Assembly (NCBI RefSeq): GCF_029784135.1
Contig: NC_073745.1
Location: forward strand, 49,902,285-49,966,284
DNA: 64,000 nucleotides
Direction of reading: 5' to 3'
DNA from: Toxorhynchites rutilus septentrionalis
Lineage: Eukaryota; Arthropoda; Insecta; Diptera; Culicidae
The notes under the pieces were generated by a model. The model made no database searches, had not been told where the DNA came from, and was given only the letters and a program-made list of their open reading frames with translations. How positions within the stretch are numbered: position 1 is the stretch's first letter; each line of letters opens with the position of its first letter. Positions 1 through 12,433 of this stretch are shown one piece after another. Made by a program: the position numbers and the translations under genes.

Positions 1-183
1 GCCAGTGAAATCGTGGTTCGACGACGCGAGCGATTCCGAGCTGTTAGATCTTATACCGCTGTTCGAGAAGCTAAGCAAGGTTGACTCTGTGTATACCGTG
101 CTATGTAATACAAGCTCACAGCCACAGCTACAGTCGGTTGTATCACAGCTACAATCAGCGACTCAGCAAAATCATCAACAGCA

Positions 184-214
<31 letters not shown>

Positions 215-245
215 TCGAACCAGTTGAGCTCGACCGACGCCAACA
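1..245 (+). CDS. exon of an unrecognised host gene with polyQ run
   Basis: An open frame enters from the left edge (codons begin at base 2). It reads a conserved-looking acidic/hydrophobic segment ([20 protein letters not shown]) followed by a Q/S-rich tail with 13 consecutive glutamines. The frame stops at 251-253, but a good splice donor (GTACGT) begins at 246 and would leave the codon in phase 1. The nearest plausible acceptor, at 11579/11580, restores an open frame in exactly this phase, so splicing rather than termination is my preferred reading. I do not recognise the protein. The composition (helical block plus Q-rich linker) suits a regulatory or RNA/DNA-associated protein, but that is only a guess. 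Use of the stop at 251 as an alternative 3' end is possible. Confidence 0.6.
176..214 (+). repeat. CAG/CAA polyglutamine tract
   Basis: Thirteen in-frame Gln codons mixing CAG and CAA inside the first exon. Interruption by CAA is the usual pattern in insect polyQ tracts and reduces slippage. Confidence 0.9.
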
Positions 246-253
246 GTACGTAA

Positions 254-1440
254 CATTGGCAACAAATGTTCATCAACATCGTATGATTAATTTAAACACC
301 GTGTTTTAATCAGTTGTTTATTTTTATTTTTAATTTTAAAATTGTTTTAAATTATCTAAGGTTAATTTAAAAACAAAACGCTAGACTCGTCGTAACAATA
401 CTAAAACAATTCGAGAGAGCGGAGCCAATTGTGTTAGCAAAAACAGAAAAAAAACACAACAGAAAAAGCGAAAGAAGTTCGCACAAGAACTATTATCGTG
501 AGATATTTACACTGCTTAAGCGAGACTAGTACTACACAGCAATTGAATCGGGAAACACATTTTATACCACGCAAATTGTCGTATACATACGAGAAAATGA
601 GTTTGGCGAGGACATATGAATCATCGCGTTCATATTTTAATATACACGAAGATCAGATCACATTTTTAAAATGATTGTTTTGGTTTGGCTGCGATCTGCA
701 GACTGCATGTAAGTGGGATTGTTTTTTGACGAGCAATGCTGGACTCAGGCCCCGCTGGACTCATGATTGCTTTATAGGAGGAAGTGTTTGCATTGTATGG
801 CATGTATAGTTAGTGTGAGAGTGACACAAAATCACACAAGAAACGATGTATATCATCTACATATCACAAATATTGCAAGTATGTGGCGATATTATCGGTG
901 GAACACAAAAGTAATCGCATTCACGTATGAAAATGTGTAGGTTAGGGAAGGAATCTTACAATGCGAACTGATTTGGCCGGGCCAATACTTTGGATCAGTA
1001 CTAATGGTGATATAATTTGTAATCATGAAATAGTCTCTTGTATTCGAAACAATATTAAATTCAAGAAATATGTAATCCAGTTATGGGTGTTATTTAAGCT
1101 AAACAGTTGCTTATCGCTTCAAATTTAAATTTTATTAATTTTCTGATATGATTGTCCAGCATTGCTCTGATATCTCAACGCACTGATCAATCCCGTTTTC
1201 GGGGATAAGGAGGAATTGAAAGTAGGTGTCAGCTATAGAATCGTGTGAAAAGGAAGAACCAAAACTAAATTCTTAATCAAATGACTACGCGAATTGATCG
1301 TAAATCTCCTATTTGGTAACATTATTACTATAATAGCAACTATTATCACTATCGCTACCTCCACTACTGTGTAGGTAAAAAAAATACAAATCAATTACGA
1401 ACTTATAAACTTTTTTTCGAAGCACCTATCGGTATCGATT
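254..1440. other. A/T-rich non-coding stretch, no gene seen
   Basis: No supported gene or transposase-like frame. The sequence is A-rich single-copy-looking DNA of the type seen in insect introns or long 3' UTRs. It lies between the first exon and the outer repeat of the TE nest, so it is probably intron (or 3' UTR if the stop at 251 is used). Confidence 0.4.
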
Positions 1441-2514
1441 TTTCTGCTCATCAAGGCTGGTTCAGATCTCTCGTGAACGTGAACGTGAACAAACACTTTT
1501 TTTGTTGATAATTCATCAGACCCCATATATGAAACATCTTGAAATGACAAAAAAAATATTTCTAAATGAAAAAACATATTTAAACACAATTTCATTATTG
1601 ATAAAAATAGATTAATTCAATGTTTCACTGCCATTCCGAATTTCCACCGTGGAATCGAGATGTTGGTGAATTCACCACCGTTCGCCGGCATCGGTGAACG
1701 TGAACGCGACAACAGTGGTGAATATAGCCGCCAAAATATTTTTTCCCGTTCTTGTTCACATTCGAATGTCTCGAGGCGTTCTGAAAATTATTTCACCGTA
1801 AACTTCTATTGTTGATGTATTTCAATAGTATATTATGGTTTTTGTGATGATATTTTTATCCTGGAAATAGAGCTTGAATTGGAAAAAATCGTTCAAACAG
1901 AAAGCGGTTCCGAGTATGAAGTGACACTAGCAACCGCCTATCTCACTATCCCTCTGCTGCCAAAGTTCATCATCGACATCACGATATGTCAGATGGTGGT
2001 AAATTGGTAATTCGCGATGACGTCGACGTCTGGTGGCGACTTCAAGTTAGAGCCATAATTTGGGTCCCAAAATCGTTAGTGTAATCTCTACCAGATTAGA
2101 AGACACGGAGCGGGTTTTCAAATTTTAAAATTTAAATGAAAATTTTCACATTATGTTGTTTAATTATTAGAAACACGTATTTCTGACTTTCATTCAACCA
2201 TATGCTCATACAATTCCAACATTGTTGCTGATTTTTTTCTTTATAATATAAAATTGTCTTCATAAACAATTTTCGTATTATACTTTTTCCCCACCTGCAA
2301 ACAAAAATGTTTTTATTTAAACAGAATACTAATTTGATATGGAAAAGCTAATTTTCATTCATAATTTTAATTTTGAAAACGTTCATTCCGACTGAAAATC
2401 AGCTATTCTTTGACGCTCCCCTAAACTAGTAAACGAAGCTCACTGCCGTCAACGCGGATCGCTGTTTTGAAGAAAACAAAAACTTCTGACGTTTGAGATG
2501 TTGGCACCAAAAAC

Positions 2515-3042
2515 ATGGCGGGTGCCATACGGCTGCTAGCAACGCATAATAAAATTATTATGCTGGAAGAACAAAATAAGGAAGTTGCAAGGCAAGTCAA
2601 AACATATTCCTGCCTGTGGGACAAAACGATGAATTATCGTAACGTAATATTGGCAGGGAAAATATCTTATGATAATATCAAACATTTGCATTCTGTTTCT
2701 CCTAATTTCCAGTTGTTGACGCCAAGAATGTTTGATAAAAAGTTAAAAGAAACGCATCGTTATCCCCTACAGAAAGCTAAACATTCATCGAATACTAAAA
2801 GTGATGATGCTGCTCCAGAAGAAGGTTACCACGAACAAGAGAATCAATAAGAGGTGAGCGAATTGCGTGAAGTAATGGCGTTTTTGGAAGTTAGCGTCGT
2901 TTCCACTCTACTCCAGACTGTGTCATTGGGAGGTGACGATATTGTAACTCAACTGCTCTCAACGTGCCGCAAAAAAGATAAAGAAAAAAGAGTTATGTCC
3001 AAGATACGACAGCATCGTCAACGTAGAACTACGAAATTATAA
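2515..3042 (+). pseudogene. MADF-like (Adf-1 type) ORF with one in-frame stop
   Basis: The frame starts at ATG 2515 and reads 111 codons to a TAA at 2848-2850, then stays open in the same frame from 2851 to 3042, ending in a basic tail. The first half has the spacing of a MADF/SANT-like domain: EVARQVKTYSCLWD then MNYRNVI. The tail (KEKRVMSKIRQHRQRR) could be a BESS-like or nuclear-localisation segment. MADF/Myb-like proteins are known second ORFs of PIF/Harbinger transposons, and a Harbinger transposase fragment lies at 8098-8445, so a TE-derived second ORF is plausible. A GTGAGC directly after the stop could be a splice donor instead. Identification is moderate; expression is unknown. Confidence 0.4.
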
Positions 3043-4990
3043 CCGGTGAGAAACAACCATATTCAAGAATGAAACTCTTTAGTAAACAAATTTGGTAGCA
3101 CTAACAAGGGCCGATAAATGAATGCTTTCATTGTGTGAGGGAGGCTAACGTTTCGTGAATTAATAAAACGTCACTTGAGCAGATTTTTAGTCTCAAGGGG
3201 CATTGATACACTCAACTTGCCGAATATCCAAGTGGTTTTTCAGTATCTCCTAGAAAAATTACATTTCAAACGATCCAAAAAAACACACAGAACAGTAACA
3301 GAAAATCCAAACTGAATCGGATGTTTGGTGATAGCGTCGACAGCAATCAACACTATCATCATTATACCAACAAAACCGAACATGCACCTAAATTCACAGC
3401 TCCCTTCCAGCAAAAAACTACAAAAATCAATTCACTTTCAATAACTTCGCATAGAAATTTTCTAAATAATTCCTTAGCCGAAGGTTTCGGTGGTCCTGAA
3501 AATGACGCGTCGGCGTGATTTTGTAGAAGCAGTTGAAGATGGATTATTCATGATTCGTTCTTTTTTTCGCGAGAACCATACACGAGATTTGTGTCCTTAT
3601 TGCCAATGCACGGAGCGCACTCAGTTAAAACAAGAAAGTTCGTCTCAGGATACGGAACGAAACTATTACATGTTTATATGCATACATATAATCAACAACC
3701 CGTAAGTGTGATTCAATCATACACAATCAATCTCCACATAACGGTATGGCGACCGACGCGATAGGCCCTGTTCAATATTCCTGTTTTGCTTCTGCTTCTG
3801 CCCGTCTTTACAAGCTCTGCACTATGCTTAATTCGCGCATATTTCGAGAATGCATTTCAAGGCGAAACATTTTACACGGTAGCGAAATAGAAACTGATGT
3901 TGGTTAGGGTGAGCATAATATTTATAGTGCTTTCACGGCTCAGTTGGGCCAGTAAGTAACAAACATCACTAGCATTACTATTAAAGTTTAAATACTTGCA
4001 CGCAAACGTAACGCTCTCGTTTTCGCAATTTTAAACGTACACCCCTGTACAGATGCAGAAATGATTTGGCGAAAAAATACAGAAGTTCTCTCCACCAGAC
4101 GGTGTGTAAATCGACGCGGTGCCTCCACTGAACAAAATTGCATCACTGTGTGCGATATCTAACGATGATCATTGCTTGAATCATAGAAGCTCTAAAATTT
4201 CACTCTAGCCCTGGAAAAGACCAATTTGGAAGACTGAACTGAACTCTCGGCCTCGACAAAGGCCATTTGGAAAGATTCGCTGCCGTCTGGTCGCTAACTG
4301 AGTGACTTATGAATCGTGAATGCTGTGAAATCACATAGATAGCTTGTTTATCCCAATAAATTGAAAACAATATCCATAGAACCATATTGTATTCCTTCCG
4401 GTGTGAGTGACTTTTTCTTTGGATGGCAGATTAGGCTTTATTATTCGGGACTGAAGCGGAAACGCATCAACGTAGTTGAAACATAATTTTTGTCCGTTGA
4501 TTGGGCTTTCTTCTGGTAATGGCAATTTATTATGCAGGTCTTTTTTCCCCAAAGGGATCTGCAGCAAATACTCCACTATCTCCTTTCACTTCCAAATGCT
4601 CCAACGTTGACGTACAAAAATTTGAATTTTGCATCATCATAATAACGAAATGTAATAATGTAAATTTAAAATAACCTTACAGAGTTGGGTGCACATACTA
4701 TTGCAACATGTTGACTCTTGTATGCGGATCTCCCAAAATAATAGACGTCTACTTCGATTCCTTTCAAACACAAAAAAAAATCTTCGTGAATGACAATTCT
4801 CCCTGTGGCTAGCTCTATACATTTATTCACTACCAGTGTTGCCACAATTAAATCTGTACCAGAGGGGTCAAAAATCTTACTCATCTGAACGATTTTTTCC
4901 AAAAATCTGTACCATCGAAAATATTCGTTGTAGAGAAAAAAAAATATTTAGACCACATTTATATTTGCAAGTCATTCGTGTGTTTGATGA
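3043..4990. other. non-coding repeat-derived stretch
   Basis: Only short ORFs. A 71-codon frame at 3490-3705 (Cys pair CPYC near its end) has no recognisable family. 4600-4990 is A/T rich and merges into the hAT remnant. Nothing else supported. Confidence 0.3.
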
Positions 4991-4993
4991 TGC

Positions 4994-6445
4994 TTAAACA
5001 TAGTTTTTTTCGAATCTAGATTGCATACTATCATTTTTTAAAATTTTAGAGCTGCCACCACAATGTTTGACAAAATCTTTGATCCCAAAATAGCGTTCAT
5101 CGTATCGTTGCTGAGCCGATTTCAAAGCTTTTTTGTTCTGATTAATTTCAGAAAAAAATCGCTCGACAGTTGCCGATGAGTGAGGCATAGTGAGAACGTT
5201 ACAAACAAGGAATCAAAGCGCCGAAAAGGCGAGCGAACCGTCAATTCTTTTTAGGCATCCAATTTTTGTCCACCCACCCTGCACATGCTCGTTTTCTGAA
5301 ATTGTAATATCCTTGCGAAGTAATTTTATCTTTAGGCTACAGAATTGGTTCTGCATATCTTGTGCATTAACATTGTAGAATCCTGGAAACGCTTCTAATA
5401 CAACGTTAATGCTAGTCAAATTAGAAAAGTTTCTGGGATTGACCATTGCCGTACACTTGAGCGTCGAATCATCAAAATCGAATCTTTTTCTCATTTGTTT
5501 GATTAGCTCCACGAAAAAAAACTGCGACAAGTATCTTTTGAATTTTTTTTTATCCCTTCTGTTTATTTTTAGGCTCATTAGCATTTTAGCTGTAACAGAG
5601 CCGAACTTTAATCGTGTACATGTCACATGTTTATCATATCTATACTTAGCACATTACACAGTTGCCATTTTTAGGCGTTAGAGTATTACCTTCTATGCCA
5701 TTGCATATGGTACACATTTACACAGTAGCCATTTAGGCGTAAGAGTTTTCTATCTGTTCTTCCATTATCCAGTTAGACCGGACAGCGGAGACAGTTGTTG
5801 ATCATTGTTGAGTTATTTATAGAACAGCAGCCCGATTCAATGGTCAATGAGGGCCCTAAGTTTTGAACTTCTTTTGAAATGACCTGCCTTCGCTGTTCAT
5901 TGTTCTGATAATTTCTTCTGCTGCTATTCCAACCTAAAATTATTGTCGCTTTTCAAATGATCTTCATATTTAATAGCATTGGACATAGAAACAACTCAAG
6001 ATTCCTCTCAGGTATTAGTGAGAATGATCAAATAAAAATCTTTTAGCTCTTCATGTAGCATCGTGAATTGAGGTTTTTCAGCCTTGAACAAACGATTCAA
6101 TCTGTTGATTTGGGGCAAAACATACGTCGCACCATCCGACGCGAATCCTTTCAGACGATCCTTGTGAGGAATTTCGTCCTTATATATCTGATCAATCATT
6201 GCATTATCAGCAGCACCAAGCGATACTGCGGCTTGAAATTCGTCATGTATCTTAATGTTGCTTTGTTCAAATGTAAAAAAAATCACAAATTGAAAAAAAA
6301 CCTGTACCAATCTGTTCTTTTTGACGAAAATCTGTACTCTGTACTGTACAGAATCTGTACCAAAAATAACGAAAAAATTTGTACCATTCCTGATAAATCT
6401 GGTTTCATCGAATATCCCACTCTTTAGGACTAAAGTCAGATGCAA
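4994..6445 (-). pseudogene. hAT-family transposase remnant
   Basis: Three minus-strand pieces lie in the order expected of an hAT (BED/ZBED-like) transposase: a central block with GFASDGA (the RNase-H-like catalytic Asp region) around 6100-6230; a middle block 5213-5626; and a C-terminal dimerisation block, PHSSATVERFFSEINQNK, around 5120-5188. The pieces are in different frames with stops between, so the gene is broken. The family is inferred from the SSATVER-F motif typical of hATC domains and the preceding DGA motif. The N-terminal zinc finger is not seen. Confidence 0.6.
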
Positions 6446-7842
6446 GCTTATGTTCTTTGATTGGTCTCTTCACAACAACTGTATCACCAGATTGATCCCA
6501 CTTGCAGTCTGTATCCTCCTCAGATCGCTTGAGACCAGTATGGTTTACTATTACGAACTTTGATACCATATTGATCATAGAAATTTTTGAATTTATCGCA
6601 TCTAAATTGAGGACCATTTTCCGACCTTTGGCTCTTCGGCATCCCAAAACGGCGAATGTCTCATGAAGGACTGATGCTATCACTGTCTCAATTGAATCAA
6701 AAGAGTTCTGATGGACGTTACTCCATTTGAAGGGCGTTCCTTTCCGTAGCAAATCGCACAAGGGATTAGTTTCGCTAGCCAAATTTGGAAACAAATCGAC
6801 CGACATACGTTACCAGACCTATGAAACTTTGTAGTTCAGGGACGTTTGGAGGAGAACGGAATTATTCAATTACTGTGGCCCTGTTCTCTGTTGGTTTGAT
6901 TTCGTTTACCGATAATTCGTGTCCTAGAGACACGAGCTTGCTAACGTTGAATAAACATTTCTTCGAGTTTAGCAAAATTCCGTATTCTTTCAGCCTCGAA
7001 AAGCCTGTAGTCTGATTGCATGTTCTTCTTCCGATCTTCGAATACCACCAAGTCATCAAGATATACAATAGTGCCATCGAAGCCCGCAAGTACAGTTTCT
7101 ACAATCTTTTCGAAAAGCTCTGGAGCTGAGCACACTCCAAAGTTGAGTTGTATTTTGACCAAATTTAAATAATCCTCTAACATAGTTCTTGAATGTTTAA
7201 TTGTCGTATGTAGATATTGTGATCTCACGCGATCGTTCCGTGATCTCGATTTGGTGGTAGGCCCCGTTGATTTTACCTAGCAATTCATCGATGACTGGAA
7301 GAGGATGCTTCTCTCTGAAGACTGCTCGGTTCGCTCGACGCATGTCAACGCAAAGACGAACTTCACCTGAATCTTTAAAAACAGGTACCAAAGGAGACCT
7401 TGCTCCAGCAAAAACTGCAACTTTACCGCAATTAAGCCTTCCAGGGTAATCGGAGCCCGCCTATGAGGTTACTAAACAGCAGGCTGTACTGTAGGATCAA
7501 TAGATATTACCAACAGCACCCTGGCCTTCAGGTGTCTTGGATGTCCACAAGGGTCGTATGACATGAGAACCCCACGGTTCATGACTGAATTATCTGAATT
7601 CTGCATTACCCTTCTGTTATCTGATCAATTATAATTGCCTCCAACACATCCGGCAAAAAATCACATCTTTTTGCTTGTATTCTTACCCTCAACGTGTAAT
7701 CAGACAACCTTTCAGATGGATTCTGTGCCATCTGCCTGAACACATACCACTTGTATGTAACCGTACACTGAAGTTCGAAATTAGCATCGAAGGCAGAGGC
7801 AGCTGCATCGAAGTAAGGAGATACACTGAGCATCAAAGGCAC
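6420..7842 (-). pseudogene. Ty3/gypsy gag-pol remnant
   Basis: On the minus strand, from high to low coordinates: a gag-like piece (FRQMAQNPSERLSDYTLR, 7606-7842); an RT piece with RLCVDMRRANRAV (7197-7391) and IVYLDDLVVF (7030-7090, the YLDD catalytic box); then an RNase H/connection piece with FKWSNVHQNSF (about 6720-6760). Frames shift between pieces, protease and most of integrase are missing, and no LTRs were found. This is a decayed Ty3/gypsy element, different from the intact mag-like copy at 12.1-17.5 kb. Confidence 0.7.
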
Positions 7843-7910
7843 TCGTTTGGCATCGGGTAAATCGGGGCCACTAAAAATACACCCAGGTTTTTTTTTTGCG
7901 CGGGGGATAT

Positions 7911-8036
7911 GTACTCGTAAAAAAACCGCGTGAAAAGAATCCGCGTTAATTGGAGAATTCGCGTAAAAAAATCCGCGTTAATTCGAAAATTCGCGTAAAA
8001 ACCCGCGTTCATAGGAAAATCCGCGTAAAAAAAACA
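7911..8036. repeat. about 30-bp tandem units rich in GCGTAAAAA / CCGCG
   Basis: Three to four degenerate units alternating AATTCGCGTAAAAA and TCCGCGTTAATT. The same style of unit, in reverse orientation, recurs at 25745-25846. Confidence 0.65.
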
Positions 8037-8097
8037 GATCACCTAAAATCTACGTAAGCATCATGATAGAGTGCGGCACTATTTCCCGTCATAAGCG

Positions 8098-8445
8098 CTA
8101 AGTTCCATCGCAAGCACTGATTACCGTCATATGTAAAGTGTTAACTAAGCCCTCTAAGTGCTTTTCGACCCGTGCAATGATCCGTTTGAACGAAATTGCA
8201 TCCATGTGGAAGTTTTCACTGAAAAATCGAGGGCTGTTCAACATATCCTCGAGGGCAGTTCTGAATCGCCCGCGTTCATTTCTCTTCAATAAATACGGAT
8301 GTACTCGACAAAGACGTCGATTTCGCCTTCTTCGTGTGGGCTTGAGCTTGGGTAAACTGTACACTTCGTAGTTGTTCTCCGTGATTGACCTGAACCAGCG
8401 AAATTGCACATCGAATGACGCTTGGGAGTAGCAAATCATTCTCAT
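8098..8445 (-). pseudogene. PIF/Harbinger transposase N-terminal fragment
   Basis: A 115-codon minus-strand frame contains an Arg-rich stretch then VHPYLLKRNERGRF, a string typical of the start of HARBI1-like transposases (W/V-HP-LLKRNERG), followed by a helical block (FFSENFHMDAISFKRIIARV). The catalytic DDE core is absent, so this is a 5' fragment. Confidence 0.6.
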
Positions 8446-8659
8446 TGTGCAAGTTTCGGTGAATCAAGCTTTAAATAGTAAATAATGACGCCGACCACGT
8501 GCTTAAAGTCACCAGGGGAAGGGAAGGAATGTTTGTATGATATTCCCCATCCGAAGGCCAGATGAGTAGCCTCTATACCGTGGTTCCCTAGCGATTTTCA
8601 AGGAAGTGAGAGTTGTTAGTGGTTAGGAGGAGGTAAGAATCAGGATTCACTGTGATGAG

Positions 8660-8790
8660 TGATTTGATTAGGAGTTTATCCATTTCTTTCTTGTCATAAT
8701 AACCATAGATTACAGATATTACAACCATCCTTCTTAGGGGCTTTGGACCCCCTGCTCTGGTTTTCAATAGTTTGGGTCATGCTACTATAG
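8660..8790 (-). mobile_element. LOA-type LINE 5'-end fragment (third copy)
   Basis: The stretch reads as the reverse complement of the 5' regions at 21166-21320 and 30133-30290 (shared landmarks include AACCATAG.TTACAG and TTACAACCATCC, then the GAACCAGAG segment). It is short and inverted relative to the other two copies. Confidence 0.55.
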
Positions 8791-9101
8791 AGATCCGTTA
8801 ATCGCAGTCCGAGTTCGATTTCGCCTTTTTTCGTGTACTCAACAAAGATAGCAAAACAACGAAAGTGTCACCAAGAACAAGCAAATCCCTCAAATCATCC
8901 ATATTTACGTAACCAACTGTTTTTTTTCCGTATTCACTTCACGTTTACTGGCGAATATTCAATATGAACGTGAACGTGAATAAGAACATTCTATTCACCA
9001 CCATTTTCTGAGTTATTCGTTCGCAATGTGGTTCACCGTGAAATGATCGTACTATTTCACCATCTAATCACGTTCACGTTCACCGGAGGCCTAAACCAGG
9101 C

Positions 9102-10143
9102 ATTCATATGATACCACAAATATCAGCGCGCCGAAGCAAAATCAAACCAACAACTAACGATCGTTGACGAACATTAGAAAACTGCGTGTGATGAGGGGGG
9201 GGGGGTGGTGGGCAATGAGCTCTTCGTTTAGTCCAAATCTCTCGAAACGGAAACGAAACAAACAAAAGAAAATATATAGAAAATTAAATTACGAAGCAAA
9301 AGCCAAATGCTTTACCGAATCGATTGAAACACAACCGTTGCGTACTTGTTGTTTTTATTTATTACAGGTTTGTTTTGTACACATTAGTGGAAAGTAGACG
9401 CCGGCATACATTCGTGTTGTTGCATTTAGATTGATGATGATGATGATGATAATGATATGGCCGTACTATTTGCGTTTATGAAATCTTATGAGTTATCAAT
9501 ATCACTCCAGATGAGAAAATTAAAACAAGGAAAGAGAATTACAAACAAAAATTAAAGTGCTGCGTCGTCTACTCTATCGTAATCTGTGTTTTATTTCGAT
9601 GCATATGTATGAGGATGTGAGAAATGGAAATTAACAATAAATAATGAATAATGTGAAGTTTAGGATAAGAGAATGCAAAAGGAAACAATAACTGTTGCAA
9701 ACGGGCTGGTATATACATACACAAACATATACTCCCACAAATGCAACCTACACGCAACTGAGATCCAGCGGCAGCGCTGCAAAGATCCCTCGGAATTGGG
9801 TGAACAATAGTAGAGAAAAAAACAAAGACCTGTCATGAAAAAAAAGCCCCGAAATCGAAAAGTATATTTTTTATATACCGTCAACAAATCTTTGAACAAA
9901 ATCTATTCTATGATAAGCTAGCCACAGCAACAACAGAAAAAAAACGGAAGAAGAGTAATAACATTTAAAACGCTAAACTAATACAGTACTTGATAAGCTA
10001 GAATGTACAACCACACATTGTATATTTTAAAATAAAAATCACTGTAAAATTTGTACCATACTAGGAAGGAGAAAAGCTACACTGCAAAATAGAGGAAACA
10101 ATTTGATACAGAGCGAACACACACACAACCCAATAATATATAT

Positions 10144-10185
<42 letters not shown>

Positions 10186-11579
10186 TTGAATGAAGTGAAC
10201 ATACAAAGCAGTTTTTGTATGGAACTTTCTAGCGCGAAACGATGCGAGAATATATATAAATGTGTATTCCTGAAACGAATACGTCAAGTATCAAAACAAA
10301 AACAATAGTAATAAAATAAAACATGGAACAATTTTTCATAAGAAAAAAATGAAAAACAAAACACAATACGAGAGCGAATGTGTACTTTTTCTTTCCGTAG
10401 CTGTTCCACGTGGGAACAGAAATTTTGTAGAAAATTTTGCTACACACAGAACGAGCGAAACCCGGGAAGAATGATGGATGCGAGTGATGGATGGCTGGAC
10501 CGAATGTGGATGTGAATGTAACTAACCGATGAACACTCGATAATCACAGTTAGGCAAGAGAAAAAAGGTACGTTTTTTGTTCGTTATTTTTAAGTTCCCC
10601 TTCCATTGCACTTCTACTACTACTACTACTTCTACCGTCAGTCTTATTTTAGTTGTATTTTTAATTTAGTATGAAATCATTACTATGTCTTCAAAAAAGT
10701 ATTTGAGCGAAAGGAAGAAAAACAAAAATTGCACAAAGTGTATCTTTCAGTTGTGAAACAAAAATAGAAAAACGGAAATATTCTACCAAAAATTGAAGAT
10801 TCGATCCGTACGTGTACGGTGTGCGCGTGAAGGAATGCGGATTATTTTCAGTACTTTGCTGCAAGTCCAATAATTTATAATTACTTTTCGTAGTTTGAAA
10901 AAGAGACACATAACAATAACCTCTAGCGAACCATTTTTTTTTTCTTCACGACTAGAAGTGCTAGGATTTTTATGTTAAGTAGTCAAAAGCAGAGAGAGAG
11001 AGATAATACTAGCAATACGGTAAACAGTGCTTGTTGGCAATAAAGTGTTTGTACCATCATCGTTCGTATGACTCGATGTCCTGGAGAGATTGCCTTGAAT
11101 GGAAGAAGGCGTCGCCGTAGTATTTTCGCCAAATGTACGGATGATAAATACAAAACGAAGGGATTCTATTCTTTTATCTATTCATATTTTGAAGCAAATG
11201 AGAAAGCTTGCAATCGGGGGAACACACACCCCCCCGCGCCTAGATGTGGAAGGAATTAAATATCATTTTTATTTTTTTTTATTTAAGCATTTATATATTT
11301 AAGCACAACTGAGAAATGAGAAAAATGATTTATAATATATTTCTTTTGATCAGTACGAGATTTTTGTTTCTGTTTATTGCTTGTGCTATTTTTGTTTGTC
11401 CAACATTCTTGTTCAAGGGTGGATGTGAGAGTGGAGTCTGAGTTCGTAGCATGGTATCACATTTCCCTGAAGTATCTTAGCTTCTAAGACTCTGAGAACT
11501 TGATTTTAATACGTATTTTTATAAAATGAGATGTCTTATTCGAACTATTATCTGTAACAAACACTTATTGTCGTTCCAG
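9102..11579. other. A-rich non-coding stretch with microsatellites
   Basis: About 2.4 kb of A-rich DNA with many short AAAACAAAA-type runs, a GAT repeat (9431-9453), a CA repeat (10146-10183) and a CTA/CTT run (about 10614-10635). No coding frame longer than about 80 codons looks real. The composition suits intron or a long 3' UTR; an AATAAA at about 11038 could be a polyadenylation signal for transcripts that read through the stop at 251. Confidence 0.4.
10146..10183. repeat. (CA)n microsatellite
   Basis: Uninterrupted CA dinucleotide run of about 19 units. Confidence 0.95.
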
Positions 11580-11707
11580 GTGAGTTGAGAACTCGAAGGC
11601 CCAGGCCGTTCTTCCGCGCGGCAAATCATGCTCCACTTGGTCGAATGATGACGACAATGGAAGTTGCCTCAACTTGGAAGAAACTGTTGAATAGTGAAAG
11701 TCATCAG
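11580..11707 (+). CDS. internal exon of the same unrecognised host gene
   Basis: A 128-bp block flanked by an acceptor (TTGTCGTTCCAG, ending at 11579) and a strong donor (CAG|GTGAGTG at 11708). Joined to base 245 it gives an open frame (Ser-Glu-Leu then RTRRPRPFFRAANHAPLGRM, later TWKKLLNSESHQ) ending in phase 0. Splice signals and phase agree, and base composition is more balanced than its surroundings, so I call it an exon of the gene entering at the left edge. No downstream partner was found in the window. If the donor is skipped the frame runs to a stop at 11822-11824. No domain recognised. Confidence 0.45.
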
Positions 11708-12097
11708 GTGAGTGCGAGATTTTTTTTCTCTTTCTCAAAGATAAGCATGCGAGTAAGTGCTGAAGAGCTGGGTTTCACAAATCTCACCCCAAAAACCCTT
11801 CTCTCACTTGATATCTCGGATTGAGAAAACTCAGAGGTCCGCTTAAAAGTGTTCTTCTTTTGTTGTCGCTACAGCTTTCGGATTTAGTATTACAAGTGTT
11901 CTCATAATTGGTATGTCGCAGTCTTCGATGCTCTGTACGTGTGCCCGACACGGGATACTTCCTATTGGGATGCAGCTGACCATTAATCAGCAACGCCCCC
12001 CTAGTCTGAACCCCATATCTAGCGTGGTGCGTCTTTCTCGACTCGAGGAATCCAGGATAGAATGGCGGCGCAATCATCAGCTCGTGTAGAGTTGTCA

Positions 12098-12311
12098 TTT
12101 TTATGTTTTCACACTTCACGGTATACTTCGGAGTTTGATATAGATTTATAGAATAAATATACGTGTGTTGGCTTCCAGATCACTAATAGTTATGACCCTA
12201 ATTTATTATTTATCTTCCGATACATTTCATCGTTAATTCGTATAACGGCTTATGGGATTGCTCATTTTACCGAGCGCATTAGGAGCACCGGTAAGTATGC
12301 GGTACGCTACA
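12098..12311 (-). repeat. 3' LTR of the mag-like element
   Basis: 214 bp, apparently identical to 17300-17513. Element orientation is minus, so this is the downstream LTR. Confidence 0.92.
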
Positions 12312-12433
12312 GTCCTTCCTGCTCAAGTACCTTGCTATATACATGACAAAATTCTAATCCGAGAATAGCTTTAACTAATTTTCTTTTTAAATTTACTAAC
12401 TACATTTTCGAATGTATTATTTACACATAAAAT

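Larger units (their letters stand above)
1453..9101. mobile_element. TE nest bounded by a GTGAACGTGAAC terminal repeat pair
   Basis: At 1453-1490 the sequence GGCTGGTTCAG is followed by CTCTCGTGAACGTGAACGTG. At 9068-9101 the reverse complement of a closely similar string occurs (GTGAACGTGAACGTG ending in CCTGGTTTAGGCC orientation). More GTGAACGTGAA and TTCACCACC copies lie just inside both ends (1640-1740 and 8950-9070). This looks like the two ends of one DNA transposon of unknown superfamily whose interior was later filled with MADF, hAT, gypsy, Harbinger and LOA remnants. No clear target-site duplication could be read, so the two ends may belong to two copies rather than one element. Confidence 0.4.

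Noticed and set aside
4200..4576. Short minus-strand ORFs of 61-81 codons
   Set aside because: Overlapping frames without motif, splice context or conserved composition.
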